From the NCBI RefSeq assembly GCF_034424525.1, contig NZ_CP139979.1, positions 3,559,001 to 3,623,000 on the forward strand: a DNA stretch of 64,000 nucleotides, in the 5' to 3' direction. Positions 35,726 through 44,902 of this stretch are shown piece after piece. Positions within the stretch are counted from its first letter, which is position 1; every line of letters starts with the position of its first letter. The notes below the pieces were generated by a model that had not been told where the DNA came from, made no database searches, and saw only the letters and a list, made by a program, of their open reading frames with translations. Source of the DNA: Sphingobium yanoikuyae. Lineage in GTDB: Bacteria; Pseudomonadota; Alphaproteobacteria; Sphingomonadales; Sphingomonadaceae. The position numbers and the translations under genes were made by a program.

Positions 35726-38700
35726 ATGATCGGTATCGTCAAGGTTGCCCTGCATCGCCCGCTGACCTTCATTGTCATGGCGATCCTGATCGCGATCGTG
35801 GGCATCCTGTCCGCCGCGCGCACCCCGGTCGACATGTTCCCCAATATCCGCATCCCGGTGATCGCGGTCGCCTTCCAATATGCCGGCCTGTCGCCCGAGG
35901 ACATGTCGGGCCGCATCGTCGGCCCCTATGAGCGGGTGCTGACCACCACGGTCAACGACATCGAACATATCGAAAGCCAGTCGCTGCAGGGCATTGGCGT
36001 CATCAAGATCTATTTCCAGCCCGGCGCCGACATCCGCACCGCCACCGCGCAGGTGACGTCGATCTCGCAGACCGTGCTGCGCCAGATGCCACCGGGCGTC
36101 ACCCCGCCGCTGATCCTGAACTATAGCGCATCGACGGTGCCGATCCTGCAGCTCGCTTTGTCGGGCAAGGGCCTGTCGGAACAGCAATTGTTCGACCTTG
36201 GCCAGAACCAGATCCGGCCGCAGCTCGTGACCATCCCCGGCCTCGCCATGCCCTTCCCCTCGGGCGGCAAGCAGCGCCAGGTGCAGATTGACCTCAATCC
36301 TCTGGCGCTCCAGTCCAAGGGGCTGTCGGCGCAGGATGTCGGCAACGCCATCGCCGCGCAGAACCAGATCAACCCGGCCGGCTTCGTCAAGATCGGCGCG
36401 ACCCAATATAGCGTCCGCCTGAACAATGCGCCGGAATCGATTGCCGCGCTCAACGACCTGCCGGTCAAGGTGGTGAACGGCGCGACCATCTACATGCGCG
36501 ACGTCGCCTATGTCCGCGACGGCGCCGGCCCGCAGCAGAATATCGTCCATGTGGAAGGCAGCCGTTCCGCGCTGCTGACCGTGCTGAAAAATGGCAGCAC
36601 CTCCACCCTCGCCATCGTCGACGGGGTGAAGCAGGCGCTGCCGAAGATTTCGGCTACCCTGCCCGACACGCTCAAGATCCTGCCGATCGGCGATCAATCG
36701 CTGTTCGTGAAGGCCGCGGTCGAGGGCGTCATCCATGAAGGCGCGATCGCCGCCGCCCTCACCTCGCTGATGATCCTGCTGTTCCTGGGCAGCTGGCGCT
36801 CGACCGTCATCATCGCGCTGTCGATCCCGCTCGCCATTCTGGCGGCGATCGCGGCGCTGGCGATGTTCGGCCAGACCCTCAACGTCATGACGCTGGGCGG
36901 CCTCGCGCTGGCGGTCGGCATCCTGGTCGACGACGCGACGGTGACGATCGAGAATATCAACTGGCACCTGGAACAGGGCAAGGGCGTGATCGAGGCGATC
37001 CTGGACGGCGCGGCACAGATCGTGACGCCGGCCTTCGTCTCGCTGCTCTGCATCTGCATCGTGTTCGTGCCGATGTTCTTCCTGCCCGGCGTCGCCGGCT
37101 TCCTGTTCGTGCCGATGGCGCTGTCGGTGGTGTTCGCGATGATCGCGTCCTTCATCCTGTCGCGCACGCTGGTGCCGACCATGGCGATGTATCTGCTGAA
37201 ACCGCACCATGTCGGCGACGAGGACGAGCATCTGGCCGGCACCGCGACGTCCAGGAACCCGTTCGTCCGTTTCCAGCGCGGCTTTGAATATCGGTTCGAG
37301 AAGGTCCGCACCTCCTATGTCGGGATGCTTCACCGTGCCCTCAACGCCCGCAAGCCCTTCCTGATCGGCTTCATGGCGGTCGTCCTGCTGTCCTTCGGCC
37401 TGCTGCCGTTCCTGGGCAGCAACTTCTTCCCCTCGGTCGATTCCGGCCAGATCGCCATGCATATCCGCGTGCCGGTCGGCGCCCGGATCGAGGATACGGC
37501 CGCCCGCTTCGACCAGATCGGACGCGAAGTGCGCAAGATCATCCCGGCCGACCAGCTGGGATCGATCACCGACAATATCGGCCTGCCGGTCAGCTCCATC
37601 AACACCGTCTACAACAATAGCGGCACCATCGGTCCGCAGGACGGCGACATGCTGATCGCGCTCAACAAGGGCCATCGTCCGACCGACGAGTTCGTCTCGC
37701 AGTTGCGCCGCGAATTGCCGCGCCGCTTCCCCGGCACGACCTTCGCCTTCCTGCCCGCCGACATCACCAGCCAGATCCTGAACTTCGGCGCGCCCGCACC
37801 GATCGACATCCAGATCGCGGGCAAGGATGCGGAGGCGAACCGCGCCTATGCGCAGAAGCTGCTGGCGAAGATCACGACCATCCCCGGCCTGGCCGACGCC
37901 CGCATCCAGCAGCCCGGCCGTGCGCCGCAGCTGGACGTCGATGTCGATCGCTCGCGCGTCGGCCAATATGGCCTGACCGAACGCGACGTGACCACCAGCC
38001 TTGCCAGCTCGCTGGCCGGCACCTCGCAGACCGCGCCGGTCTTCTTCGTGAACCCGCAGAATGGCGTGCAATATCCGGTCGTCGCGCAGGCGCCCGAATA
38101 TCTGGTCGGATCGATGAGCGACCTGTCCAACGTCCCGGTGTCGGGTGCGGGCGCCAGCGCGGTGCAGCCGCTGGGCGGCCTGGCCACCATCGTCCGCTCC
38201 AACACCGTGCCGGTCGTGTCGCACTATAATATCGCGCCGGTGCTCGACATCTTCGCCACCACGCAGGGCCGTGACCTGGGCGCGGTGGCGGGCGATATCG
38301 ATCGGGCGATCAAGTCGCTGAAGGCGGAGGAGCCCAAGGGCGCCACCATCACCATTCGCGGCCAATATGCGACGATGAACACCGCCTTCTCGGGCCTTGG
38401 CTTCGGCCTCGCCGGCGCGATCGTGCTCATCTACCTGCTGATCGTCGTCAACTTCCAGAGCTGGGTCGATCCGTTCGTCATCATCACCGCCCTGCCCGCG
38501 GCGCTGGCCGGCATCATCTGGATGCTGTTCATGACCGGCACCACTTTGTCGGTGCCGGCGCTGACCGGCGCGATCATGTGCATGGGTGTGGCGACGGCCA
38601 ACTCGATCCTGGTCGTCAGCTTCGCCCGCGAACGGCTCGCCGAACTGGGCGACGCGACCAAGGCCGCGCTGGAAGCCGGCATGGTCCGCTTCCGCCCGGT

Positions 38701-38920
38701 GCTGATGACCGCGCTCGCCATGATCATCGGCATGGGTCCGATGGCGCTCGGCCTGGGCGAAGGCGGCGAACAAAATGCCCCGCTGGGCCGCGCCGTCGTC
38801 GGCGGCCTGATCTGCGCCACCATCGCCACCCTCTTCTTCGTCCCCACCGTCTTCGCCTTCGTCCATAGCCGCAAGGCTGCGAAGGCCAACAACATGGAAA
38901 TGCAGCCGAGCCATGTCTGA
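35726..38920 (+). CDS. RND efflux transporter, inner-membrane permease
   Basis: A 1064-residue permease with the twelve-helix RND layout: a helix at residues about 11-30, a large periplasmic loop, a block of helices around 335-560, a second periplasmic loop and a final block. The proton-relay motif in helix 4 is present (GILVDDATVTIENINW). By arrangement it forms a tripartite pump with the following adaptor and outer-membrane lipoprotein genes and should export hydrophobic compounds. The adaptor start overlaps its last codons by eight bases. Gene order permease-adaptor-channel differs from the common adaptor-first order. Substrate cannot be read from sequence. Confidence 0.93.
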   Translation: MIGIVKVALHRPLTFIVMAILIAIVGILSAARTPVDMFPNIRIPVIAVAFQYAGLSPEDMSGRIVGPYERVLTTTVNDIEHIESQSLQGIGVIKIYFQPGADIRTATAQVTSISQTVLRQMPPGVTPPLILNYSASTVPILQLALSGKGLSEQQLFDLGQNQIRPQLVTIPGLAMPFPSGGKQRQVQIDLNPLALQSKGLSAQDVGNAIAAQNQINPAGFVKIGATQYSVRLNNAPESIAALNDLPVKVVNGATIYMRDVAYVRDGAGPQQNIVHVEGSRSALLTVLKNGSTSTLAIVDGVKQALPKISATLPDTLKILPIGDQSLFVKAAVEGVIHEGAIAAALTSLMILLFLGSWRSTVIIALSIPLAILAAIAALAMFGQTLNVMTLGGLALAVGILVDDATVTIENINWHLEQGKGVIEAILDGAAQIVTPAFVSLLCICIVFVPMFFLPGVAGFLFVPMALSVVFAMIASFILSRTLVPTMAMYLLKPHHVGDEDEHLAGTATSRNPFVRFQRGFEYRFEKVRTSYVGMLHRALNARKPFLIGFMAVVLLSFGLLPFLGSNFFPSVDSGQIAMHIRVPVGARIEDTAARFDQIGREVRKIIPADQLGSITDNIGLPVSSINTVYNNSGTIGPQDGDMLIALNKGHRPTDEFVSQLRRELPRRFPGTTFAFLPADITSQILNFGAPAPIDIQIAGKDAEANRAYAQKLLAKITTIPGLADARIQQPGRAPQLDVDVDRSRVGQYGLTERDVTTSLASSLAGTSQTAPVFFVNPQNGVQYPVVAQAPEYLVGSMSDLSNVPVSGAGASAVQPLGGLATIVRSNTVPVVSHYNIAPVLDIFATTQGRDLGAVAGDIDRAIKSLKAEEPKGATITIRGQYATMNTAFSGLGFGLAGAIVLIYLLIVVNFQSWVDPFVIITALPAALAGIIWMLFMTGTTLSVPALTGAIMCMGVATANSILVVSFARERLAELGDATKAALEAGMVRFRPVLMTALAMIIGMGPMALGLGEGGEQNAPLGRAVVGGLICATIATLFFVPTVFAFVHSRKAAKANNMEMQPSHV

Positions 38921-40118
38921 CCATAACAGCATCGAAAATCCCGAGCAGGCCGGCCCCGACAGCGGCACGCTGAAGAAGATCGGCATCGGCGCGGCCGTGG
39001 TCGCGCTCGTCGTGGTCGGCGTGGGCGTCGCCTCGCGCATCAGCGCCACCAACGAACTGCGCGAAACTGCCGCCGACGCATCGGTGCCGACCGTCGCGGT
39101 GGTGAAGCCGACGGTGAATGGCGAGGGCAACGACCTGGTCCTGCCCGGCAATGTGCAGGCCTATAACAGCGCCGCCATCTATGCCCGCACCAATGGCTAT
39201 GTCCGCCGCTGGCTGGCCGATATCGGCGACCGGGTGCGCGAGGGCCAACCGCTCGCCGTGCTCGATGCACCCGACCTCGACCAGCAGGTCGCCGCCGCGC
39301 AGGCCGATTATCAGACCGCGCTGGCCAACCAGCGCCTCGCCGAAACCACATCGAAGCGCTGGAGCGCGATGCTGGCGCAGGACGCCGTCTCGCGTCAGGA
39401 GGCCGACGAGAAGGCCGGCGATCTCGCCGCCCGCACCGCCGTTTCCAACGCGGCGCTCGCCAACGTCAAGCGGCTGAAGGCCCAGCAGGGCTTCACCCGC
39501 CTCGCCGCGCCGTTCGATGGCGTCGTCACCAGCCGCTCGGCCCAGATCGGCGCGCTGGTGGTGTCCGGCAATGCCGCCGCCCAGCCGCTCTTCACCGTGT
39601 CCGACATCCATCGCATGCGCATCTATGTCCGCGTGCCGCAGGGCTATTCCGCGTCGGTGCGTCCCGGCATGGGCGCGACCCTGACCCTGCCCGAATATCC
39701 CGGCCGCAGCTTCAACGCGACCCTGACCAGCAGTTCGGGCGCGGTCGATGCGCAGTCGGGTGCCGTGCTGGTCCAGTTGCAGGCGGAAAATCCCGACGGC
39801 GCATTGAAGCCGGGTGCCTTCGCCCAGGTCAGCTTCAAGGTCGGCGCCGGCCAGGGCAATGGCATGACCCTGCCGGGCAGCGCGATCCTCTACAGCAACA
39901 ACGGCCCCAGCGTCGCCGTGGTGGGTGCGGACAATCGCATCACCATGAAGCCGGTCGCCATTTCGCGCGACGAGGGCGCCACGGTGCAGATCGCCAGCGG
40001 CCTCAGCCCCAATGACCGGATCGTCGACACCCCGCCCGATGCGATCCGCACCGGCGACACGGTGAAGGTGCAGGCGTCGGCGCCCGCCGGCGGAAAGGGT
40101 GCGACGCATGCGCGCTGA
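38913..40118 (+). CDS. RND efflux periplasmic adaptor subunit
   Basis: A 401-residue membrane fusion protein with one N-terminal membrane anchor (about 21-42) and no lipobox. The lipoyl halves are seen in YARTNGYVRRWLADIGDRV and GFTRLAAPFDGVVTSRSAQIG, separated by a helical hairpin (about 125-180). A beta-barrel domain and a membrane-proximal domain follow. It links the permease to the outer-membrane channel. Its start overlaps the permease end (ATGTCTGA) and its end overlaps the channel gene start by eleven bases, so all three are one coupled operon. Confidence 0.92.
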   Translation: MSDHNSIENPEQAGPDSGTLKKIGIGAAVVALVVVGVGVASRISATNELRETAADASVPTVAVVKPTVNGEGNDLVLPGNVQAYNSAAIYARTNGYVRRWLADIGDRVREGQPLAVLDAPDLDQQVAAAQADYQTALANQRLAETTSKRWSAMLAQDAVSRQEADEKAGDLAARTAVSNAALANVKRLKAQQGFTRLAAPFDGVVTSRSAQIGALVVSGNAAAQPLFTVSDIHRMRIYVRVPQGYSASVRPGMGATLTLPEYPGRSFNATLTSSSGAVDAQSGAVLVQLQAENPDGALKPGAFAQVSFKVGAGQGNGMTLPGSAILYSNNGPSVAVVGADNRITMKPVAISRDEGATVQIASGLSPNDRIVDTPPDAIRTGDTVKVQASAPAGGKGATHAR

Positions 40119-41514
40119 CCGCCGGATCGGCGGCGCGGGCGTGACATTGGCGGCGGTCTTGCTGGCCGGCTGCTCGATGGCGCCGGCCTATCAGCCGCCC
40201 CAGACCAGCGCCCCCGCCGAATATAAGGAAGTGGCGGGCTGGACCGCCGCCCAGCCGGCCGACGCGACGCCGCGCGGCAATTGGTGGGAGGCGTTCAACG
40301 ATCCCGTCCTCAATGACCTGGAAACCCGCGCCGAGCAGGCCAGCCCGACTTTGGCGGCTGCGCTGGCCCGCTATGACCAGGCGCGCGCCGCCGCGCGGGT
40401 GGAAAATGCCGACCTGTTCCCGCAGATCAGTGCCGGCGCCGATGCCGGCCGCCGCCGCGTGTCGGGCAACCGCTTCCAGGGCAATGGCAACGCCGTCACC
40501 TATAATGACTATGTCGTGGGCGGCAGCCTCGACTATGAACTCGATCTGTGGGGCCGCATCCGCAACAGCGTGAAGGCGGCGCGGGCCGATGCCGACGCCA
40601 GCAATGCCGACCTCGCCTCCGCCCGGCTCAGCCTGCAAGCCGCCGTCGCCGACGCCTATGCGCGGCTGCGCGGGCTGGATGCGCAGGCGGAGTTGCTGCA
40701 CCAGACGGTCGAAGCCTTCGGCAAGGCCTATGACCTGACCGACCGGCGCCACAAGGGCGGCGTGTCGTCGGGCATCGACGTCAATCGCGCCAAGACGGTG
40801 CTGGACAATGCGAAGGCGGACATCTCCGCCATCGCCAACGAGCGCGCCGCGACCGAGCATGAGATCGCCGCGCTGGTCGGCGCGATCGCGTCGGACTTCA
40901 GCATCGCTGCTCGCACCCAGCCGCTCGCCGCGCCGGACGTGCCGACCGGCGCGCCCTCGCAACTGCTGGAGCGTCGCCCTGACATCGCGGCGGCCGAACG
41001 GCGCATGTTCGCCGCCAATGCGCGGATCGGCGTCGCCAAGGCGGCCTTCTTCCCGACGCTGACGCTGGGCCTGACCGGCGGGTGGGAAACCACCCATGGC
41101 GACCTGTTCTCCACCCCCAACAGCTTCTGGGGCCTGGGCCCGGCATCGGCGCTGCTCAACCTGTTCGACGGCGGCAAGCGCCGCGCACAGGTGAAGATGT
41201 CGCGCGCCGAATATGAGGAACTGGCCGCCGGCTATCGCGACACGGTCCTCACCGCCTTCCGCCAGGTCGAGGATGCGGTCGCCGCCAACCATCATCTGTC
41301 CGACCAGATCGGCCATCAGCGCAGCGCCGCCGACGCCGCCCAGCGCACCAGCGATCTGGCGCTGACCCGCTATCGCGACGGCGCGTCGGATTATCTGGAG
41401 GTGGTAACCGCCCAGACCGATGCGCTCGACGCCCAGCGCGCGGTGCTGATCGCGCAGACCCAGCGGATGCGCGCCAGCGTCGCGCTGGTGAAGGCTCTGG
41501 GCGGAGCAGCCTGA
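40108..41514 (+). CDS. RND efflux outer-membrane lipoprotein, NodT/OprM family
   Basis: A 468-residue channel with a lipoprotein signal (LLAGCS, Cys around residue 19) and two repeats of the outer-membrane efflux protein domain. PDIAAAERR and FPTLTLG are typical of the NodT branch. It forms the trimeric exit duct for the upstream permease and adaptor. The ATG at 40108 is preferred over a GTG nine bases earlier since it gives a normal lipoprotein signal. An SDR gene follows 39 bp later. Confidence 0.92.
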   Translation: MRADRRIGGAGVTLAAVLLAGCSMAPAYQPPQTSAPAEYKEVAGWTAAQPADATPRGNWWEAFNDPVLNDLETRAEQASPTLAAALARYDQARAAARVENADLFPQISAGADAGRRRVSGNRFQGNGNAVTYNDYVVGGSLDYELDLWGRIRNSVKAARADADASNADLASARLSLQAAVADAYARLRGLDAQAELLHQTVEAFGKAYDLTDRRHKGGVSSGIDVNRAKTVLDNAKADISAIANERAATEHEIAALVGAIASDFSIAARTQPLAAPDVPTGAPSQLLERRPDIAAAERRMFAANARIGVAKAAFFPTLTLGLTGGWETTHGDLFSTPNSFWGLGPASALLNLFDGGKRRAQVKMSRAEYEELAAGYRDTVLTAFRQVEDAVAANHHLSDQIGHQRSAADAAQRTSDLALTRYRDGASDYLEVVTAQTDALDAQRAVLIAQTQRMRASVALVKALGGAA

Positions 41515-41553
41515 CCAAGCTATTGGGTTGACGACAAAAGACAGGAGCGCCCC

Positions 41554-42300
41554 ATGACCAAGACCGTCCTCATCACCGGCGCGACCGCCGGCATCGGCGA
41601 AGCCGCCGTCCGCGCCTTTGCCGCCGATGGCTGGCAGGTGATCGGCACCGGCCGTCGCGCCGATCGGCTGGAAAAGCTGGCCGCCGAAATCGGTGACGCC
41701 TTCTGCCCGCTGGTGTTCGACATGCGCGACGAAGCCGCAATCGATGCGGCGCTGGCCAGCCTGCCCGAAGCTTTCCGCGCGATCGACATGCTGGTCAACA
41801 ATGCCGGCCTGGCGCTCGGCACTGCGCCGGCCCAGTCGGCCGACCTCGCCCAGTGGCAGCAGATGATCGAGACCAACATCACCGGCCTCGTCACCGTCAC
41901 CCACAAGCTGTTGCCCGGTCTGGTCGCGCGCAAAGGCGGGATCATCAATCTGAGTTCGGTGGCGGCGACCTATCCCTACACCGGCGGCAATGTCTATGGC
42001 GGCACCAAGGCGTTCGTGCGCCAATTCTCGCTCGGCCTGCGGTCGGACCTGCACGGCACCGGCGTGCGCGTCACATCGATCGAGCCGGGCATGGTGGAGA
42101 CCGAATTCACGCTGGTCCGCACCGGCAGCCAGCAGGCGTCCGACACTCTTTATGGCAATGCCAATCCGATGACCGCGGACGACATCGCCGCCACCCTGCT
42201 CTGGGTCGCGAACCAGCCCGCGCATCTCAACATCAACACGCTGGAACTGATGCCGGTGAGCCAGTCCTTCGCCGGCTTCCAGGTCGCGCGCGAGGGGTAA
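41554..42300 (+). CDS. short-chain dehydrogenase/reductase, YdfG-like
   Basis: A 248-residue SDR with the NADP-binding turn TGATAGIG, the GRRADRL segment that favours NADP(H), NNAG, the catalytic serine in NLSSVA and YGGTK. Similarity in layout to YdfG suggests reduction of 3-hydroxy acids or semialdehydes such as malonic semialdehyde. CAGGAGCGCCCC precedes the ATG. It may share the efflux transcript, giving no obvious link in function. Terminated by a strong hairpin. Confidence 0.88.
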   Translation: MTKTVLITGATAGIGEAAVRAFAADGWQVIGTGRRADRLEKLAAEIGDAFCPLVFDMRDEAAIDAALASLPEAFRAIDMLVNNAGLALGTAPAQSADLAQWQQMIETNITGLVTVTHKLLPGLVARKGGIINLSSVAATYPYTGGNVYGGTKAFVRQFSLGLRSDLHGTGVRVTSIEPGMVETEFTLVRTGSQQASDTLYGNANPMTADDIAATLLWVANQPAHLNINTLELMPVSQSFAGFQVAREG

Positions 42301-42306
42301 AAACTG

Positions 42307-42345
42307 CCGTTCGGGCTGGGCGAAACCGAAGCTCAGCCCGAACGG
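42307..42345. terminator. hairpin between SDR and NiCoT genes, convergent
   Basis: CCGTTCGGGCTG (42307-42318) and CAGCCCGAACGG (42334-42345) form a perfect 12-bp stem between two convergent genes, so it may serve both strands. T tracts are weak on each side. Confidence 0.65.
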
Positions 42346-42351
42346 AATAGG

Positions 42352-43404
42352 CTAAGCCCGCACCTCGCCCGCCGGGGCCAGTTCGATCGCGTCATAGCCC
42401 TTCCAGCGATAGAAGAGCGCGCTGGCGATCCAGCAGGCGATGAACAGGCCGATGATCGCAAAGCCCAGATCGTTGAAATGCTCGCCCAGCGTCGCGGCGA
42501 CATCCCAGATGCCGCCGGAGAGCCCCAGCTTTTCGCCCAGCAGCGCCAGCGTCTCGATCGTGCCGATGCCGATCGCCACCGCCGCCGACAAGGCGGTGAT
42601 GACGATGTTGTAGTAGAGCTTGCGCAGCGGCTTCACGAACGCCCATTGATAGGCGCCCATCATCAGCATGCCGTCGACCGTATCGACCAGCGCCATGCCC
42701 GCCGCGAACAGCAGGGGCAGCACCAGCACCGGCCCCAACGCGAAGCCGTCGCTCGCCTGCGCGGCGGAGAGGCCGAGGATCGCCACTTCGGTCGCGGTGT
42801 CGAAGCCGAGGCCAAAAAGGAAACCGAGCGGCGCCATCTGCCAGGGGCGCGAGATCAGGCGGAAGACCGGGCGGAACAGGCGCGACAGCGGCCCGCGCCC
42901 GCCGGTCAGCATGTCGAGATCCGCCTCGACATAGGTGCCGCCCGCCTGCACCCGGCGGAAGGTCGCCCAGACCTGGCGCAGGATCACGAGGTTCATGATC
43001 GCGATGGCGAACAGGAAGGTGGCGGAGATCAGCGTCGCCACAACGCCCCCGGCAGCGCGGAACCGCTCCAGCCCGGCGAGCGCACTGACCGCATAGGCGA
43101 GGCCCAGCGCGGCGATCAGCACGATCGCGCTATGGCCGATCGCGAACCAAAGGCCCACGGTCAGCGGCCGTTGCCCATCCTGCATCAGCTTGCGCGTCAC
43201 ATTGTCGATCGCGGCGATATGATCGGCATCGACCGCATGGCGCAGGCCAAGGCCCCAGGCGAGCAGGGCCGTGCCCATCATCACCGGGCGATCACCGAAC
43301 AGGGCGAAGGCCCAGCCCCAGACGGTCAGATTGGCAAGGACGAGCGCCGCGATCAGCGGCACGCTGCGTCGCCGAAGCGACGCCTGCAAAGGGGTGGCAG
43401 TCAT
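42352..43404 (-). CDS. NiCoT-family nickel/cobalt permease
   Basis: A 350-residue inner-membrane transporter with the HoxN/NixA signature HAVDADHIAAID (56-67) in helix 2 and LGFDTATE (helix 5), with eight or so hydrophobic segments. These proteins bring Ni2+ or Co2+ into the cytoplasm. Because the operon begins with a cobalamin riboswitch, cobalt is the likely metal. The start overlaps the PepSY gene stop (ATGA), and it is the last gene before the convergent terminator. The metal preference is inferred from context, not residues. Confidence 0.93.
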   Translation of the reverse strand: MTATPLQASLRRRSVPLIAALVLANLTVWGWAFALFGDRPVMMGTALLAWGLGLRHAVDADHIAAIDNVTRKLMQDGQRPLTVGLWFAIGHSAIVLIAALGLAYAVSALAGLERFRAAGGVVATLISATFLFAIAIMNLVILRQVWATFRRVQAGGTYVEADLDMLTGGRGPLSRLFRPVFRLISRPWQMAPLGFLFGLGFDTATEVAILGLSAAQASDGFALGPVLVLPLLFAAGMALVDTVDGMLMMGAYQWAFVKPLRKLYYNIVITALSAAVAIGIGTIETLALLGEKLGLSGGIWDVAATLGEHFNDLGFAIIGLFIACWIASALFYRWKGYDAIELAPAGEVRA

Positions 43405-44900
43405 GCGATTTCTCCGATCAGGGGCGGAAGGGCGCGAGCGCGCCGACGGCGATTGCGGACGCGGCGCAGGTCGCGCCGCAGCTTGGAAAGGCCCATCCAC
43501 GTCCCCGTCCCGCAAACGAGCGTGACCATGGCGAGCAGCGGCAGGACGATCAGATCCCACCAGGGACGGGTGCGCAGCAGCGGGAAGTCGAGCCGGTGCA
43601 GCCCATCCTGCAACCAGCGGAAGGCGCGGCCATTGCGGTCGAAGGCGCGGATCAGGCGGCCCGACGCGGGATCGACATAGAGGCGTGTCGCCTGGTCATC
43701 GGCCAGGATGACACGCCACACCGGCAGGGCGACGCTGGCCTTGTAGCCATAATAATAGGCATCCTCCTGGCGCAGCAGGTCGAGCGAGGCGATCGCCGGA
43801 CCATCATGGAGTGCGGCACGCAAAGCCGCTTCGGAGAGGGAAGCAGGCCGGCCAGCAGCGTCGAAGCGTTGCGCCTTGCCCGCGCGATCGATCGCCACCA
43901 GATGGACGGCACCGGCAAAGGGCACTGCCTCCAGCCGGACGACACCCGTCGGCAAGGTGGGCAGCGCCGCGATCGCCCGGCGCGCATCGCCCCAGGCGAA
44001 GTCACCGTTCAGCCGCTGGCGCTCCGTCATCATCGCCTCGCTGTCCAGCAGCCCCCAGGGGTTCATCGACAGCAGCCCGCTCGCCACCCAGGTCAGCGTC
44101 ACTATGCCGAAGAACAGCCCGACCATATGATGCCACCACCACAGGCCCCGATAGGGCGATCCGATGCTGCCATCGCGACGGCGGCGCAGCCGGGCAATGC
44201 CGACCCACAGGCCAGTGATGGTCAGGAAACAGCCGATCAGCGAGGTCCAGATGACGACCTGGCTCCACAACGCGCCATCCTGTCGCAGGATGGTGGGATA
44301 GAGCCAGTGCGGCACCGCGCCGAGCCAGCCCCAGAAGCGCTGGAAGCGGGTGGTCAGCTGCACCACCTCCCCGCTCCTGCCCGAGACATAGGCCTGCGTC
44401 CCGGCCGCATCGGCATAATCGGCGCGGTAGAGCGGCGCATTGCGGCGGAAGGTCTGGACCGTCCACTGGTCCATCTCCGTCTGCGCGACCTGCCCGACCG
44501 GGCCGGCAATGGCGCTGTTGCGGCCGAATTCGCGCGCGATCCTGTGGATATTTTGCGGATCGACCTGCTCGACCGGTTTCCCCGTCGCCCAGTCATGGGT
44601 GCCGGCGGAGACCCGCATCTGCGGAATGGTGCGCGTCGGATCGAGCGCCGGCGTCACCCGCAGCACAGGTCGCCCCGCCATCATCTCGATCCGCGCGGCG
44701 GACAGCATCATGGCGTCGGGCAACATCCCTGCCTGCCCTGCCGACAGCTTGAGGGGCGTAAGCCCCCCAAGCTGCGCGGCCGGTGTCAGGCGCGGATAGT
44801 CGACATAGAGCATCACGAAGCCGGACAGGCACCACAGCGTCATGACGGCGCCGATGATGATGCCCAGCCAGCGATGCAGCAGCAGGACCGGCCGCAACAT
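43401..44900 (-). CDS. PepSY-associated transmembrane protein
   Basis: A 499-residue inner-membrane protein with an N-terminal helix after LLLHRWLG, a periplasmic region, then more helices (about 204-230, 255-280 and 450-475) and PepSY-like segments such as QATRLYVDPASGRLIRAFD. Relatives act beside TonB receptors as inner-membrane reductases or release factors for siderophore-type complexes. Here it is two bases after the receptor stop and overlaps the NiCoT start by four bases, so the three are one unit. A role in freeing cobalt from an imported chelate is an attractive but untested reading. Confidence 0.85.
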   Translation of the reverse strand: MLRPVLLLHRWLGIIIGAVMTLWCLSGFVMLYVDYPRLTPAAQLGGLTPLKLSAGQAGMLPDAMMLSAARIEMMAGRPVLRVTPALDPTRTIPQMRVSAGTHDWATGKPVEQVDPQNIHRIAREFGRNSAIAGPVGQVAQTEMDQWTVQTFRRNAPLYRADYADAAGTQAYVSGRSGEVVQLTTRFQRFWGWLGAVPHWLYPTILRQDGALWSQVVIWTSLIGCFLTITGLWVGIARLRRRRDGSIGSPYRGLWWWHHMVGLFFGIVTLTWVASGLLSMNPWGLLDSEAMMTERQRLNGDFAWGDARRAIAALPTLPTGVVRLEAVPFAGAVHLVAIDRAGKAQRFDAAGRPASLSEAALRAALHDGPAIASLDLLRQEDAYYYGYKASVALPVWRVILADDQATRLYVDPASGRLIRAFDRNGRAFRWLQDGLHRLDFPLLRTRPWWDLIVLPLLAMVTLVCGTGTWMGLSKLRRDLRRVRNRRRRARALPPLIGEIA

Positions 44901-44902
44901 GG

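Noticed and set aside
35600..39151. Very long open frame on the minus strand opposite the RND permease
   Set aside because: It mirrors the permease and adaptor genes, is rich in His, Asp, Arg and Gln, and has no recognisable domain. High-GC genes with strong codon bias produce such antisense frames.
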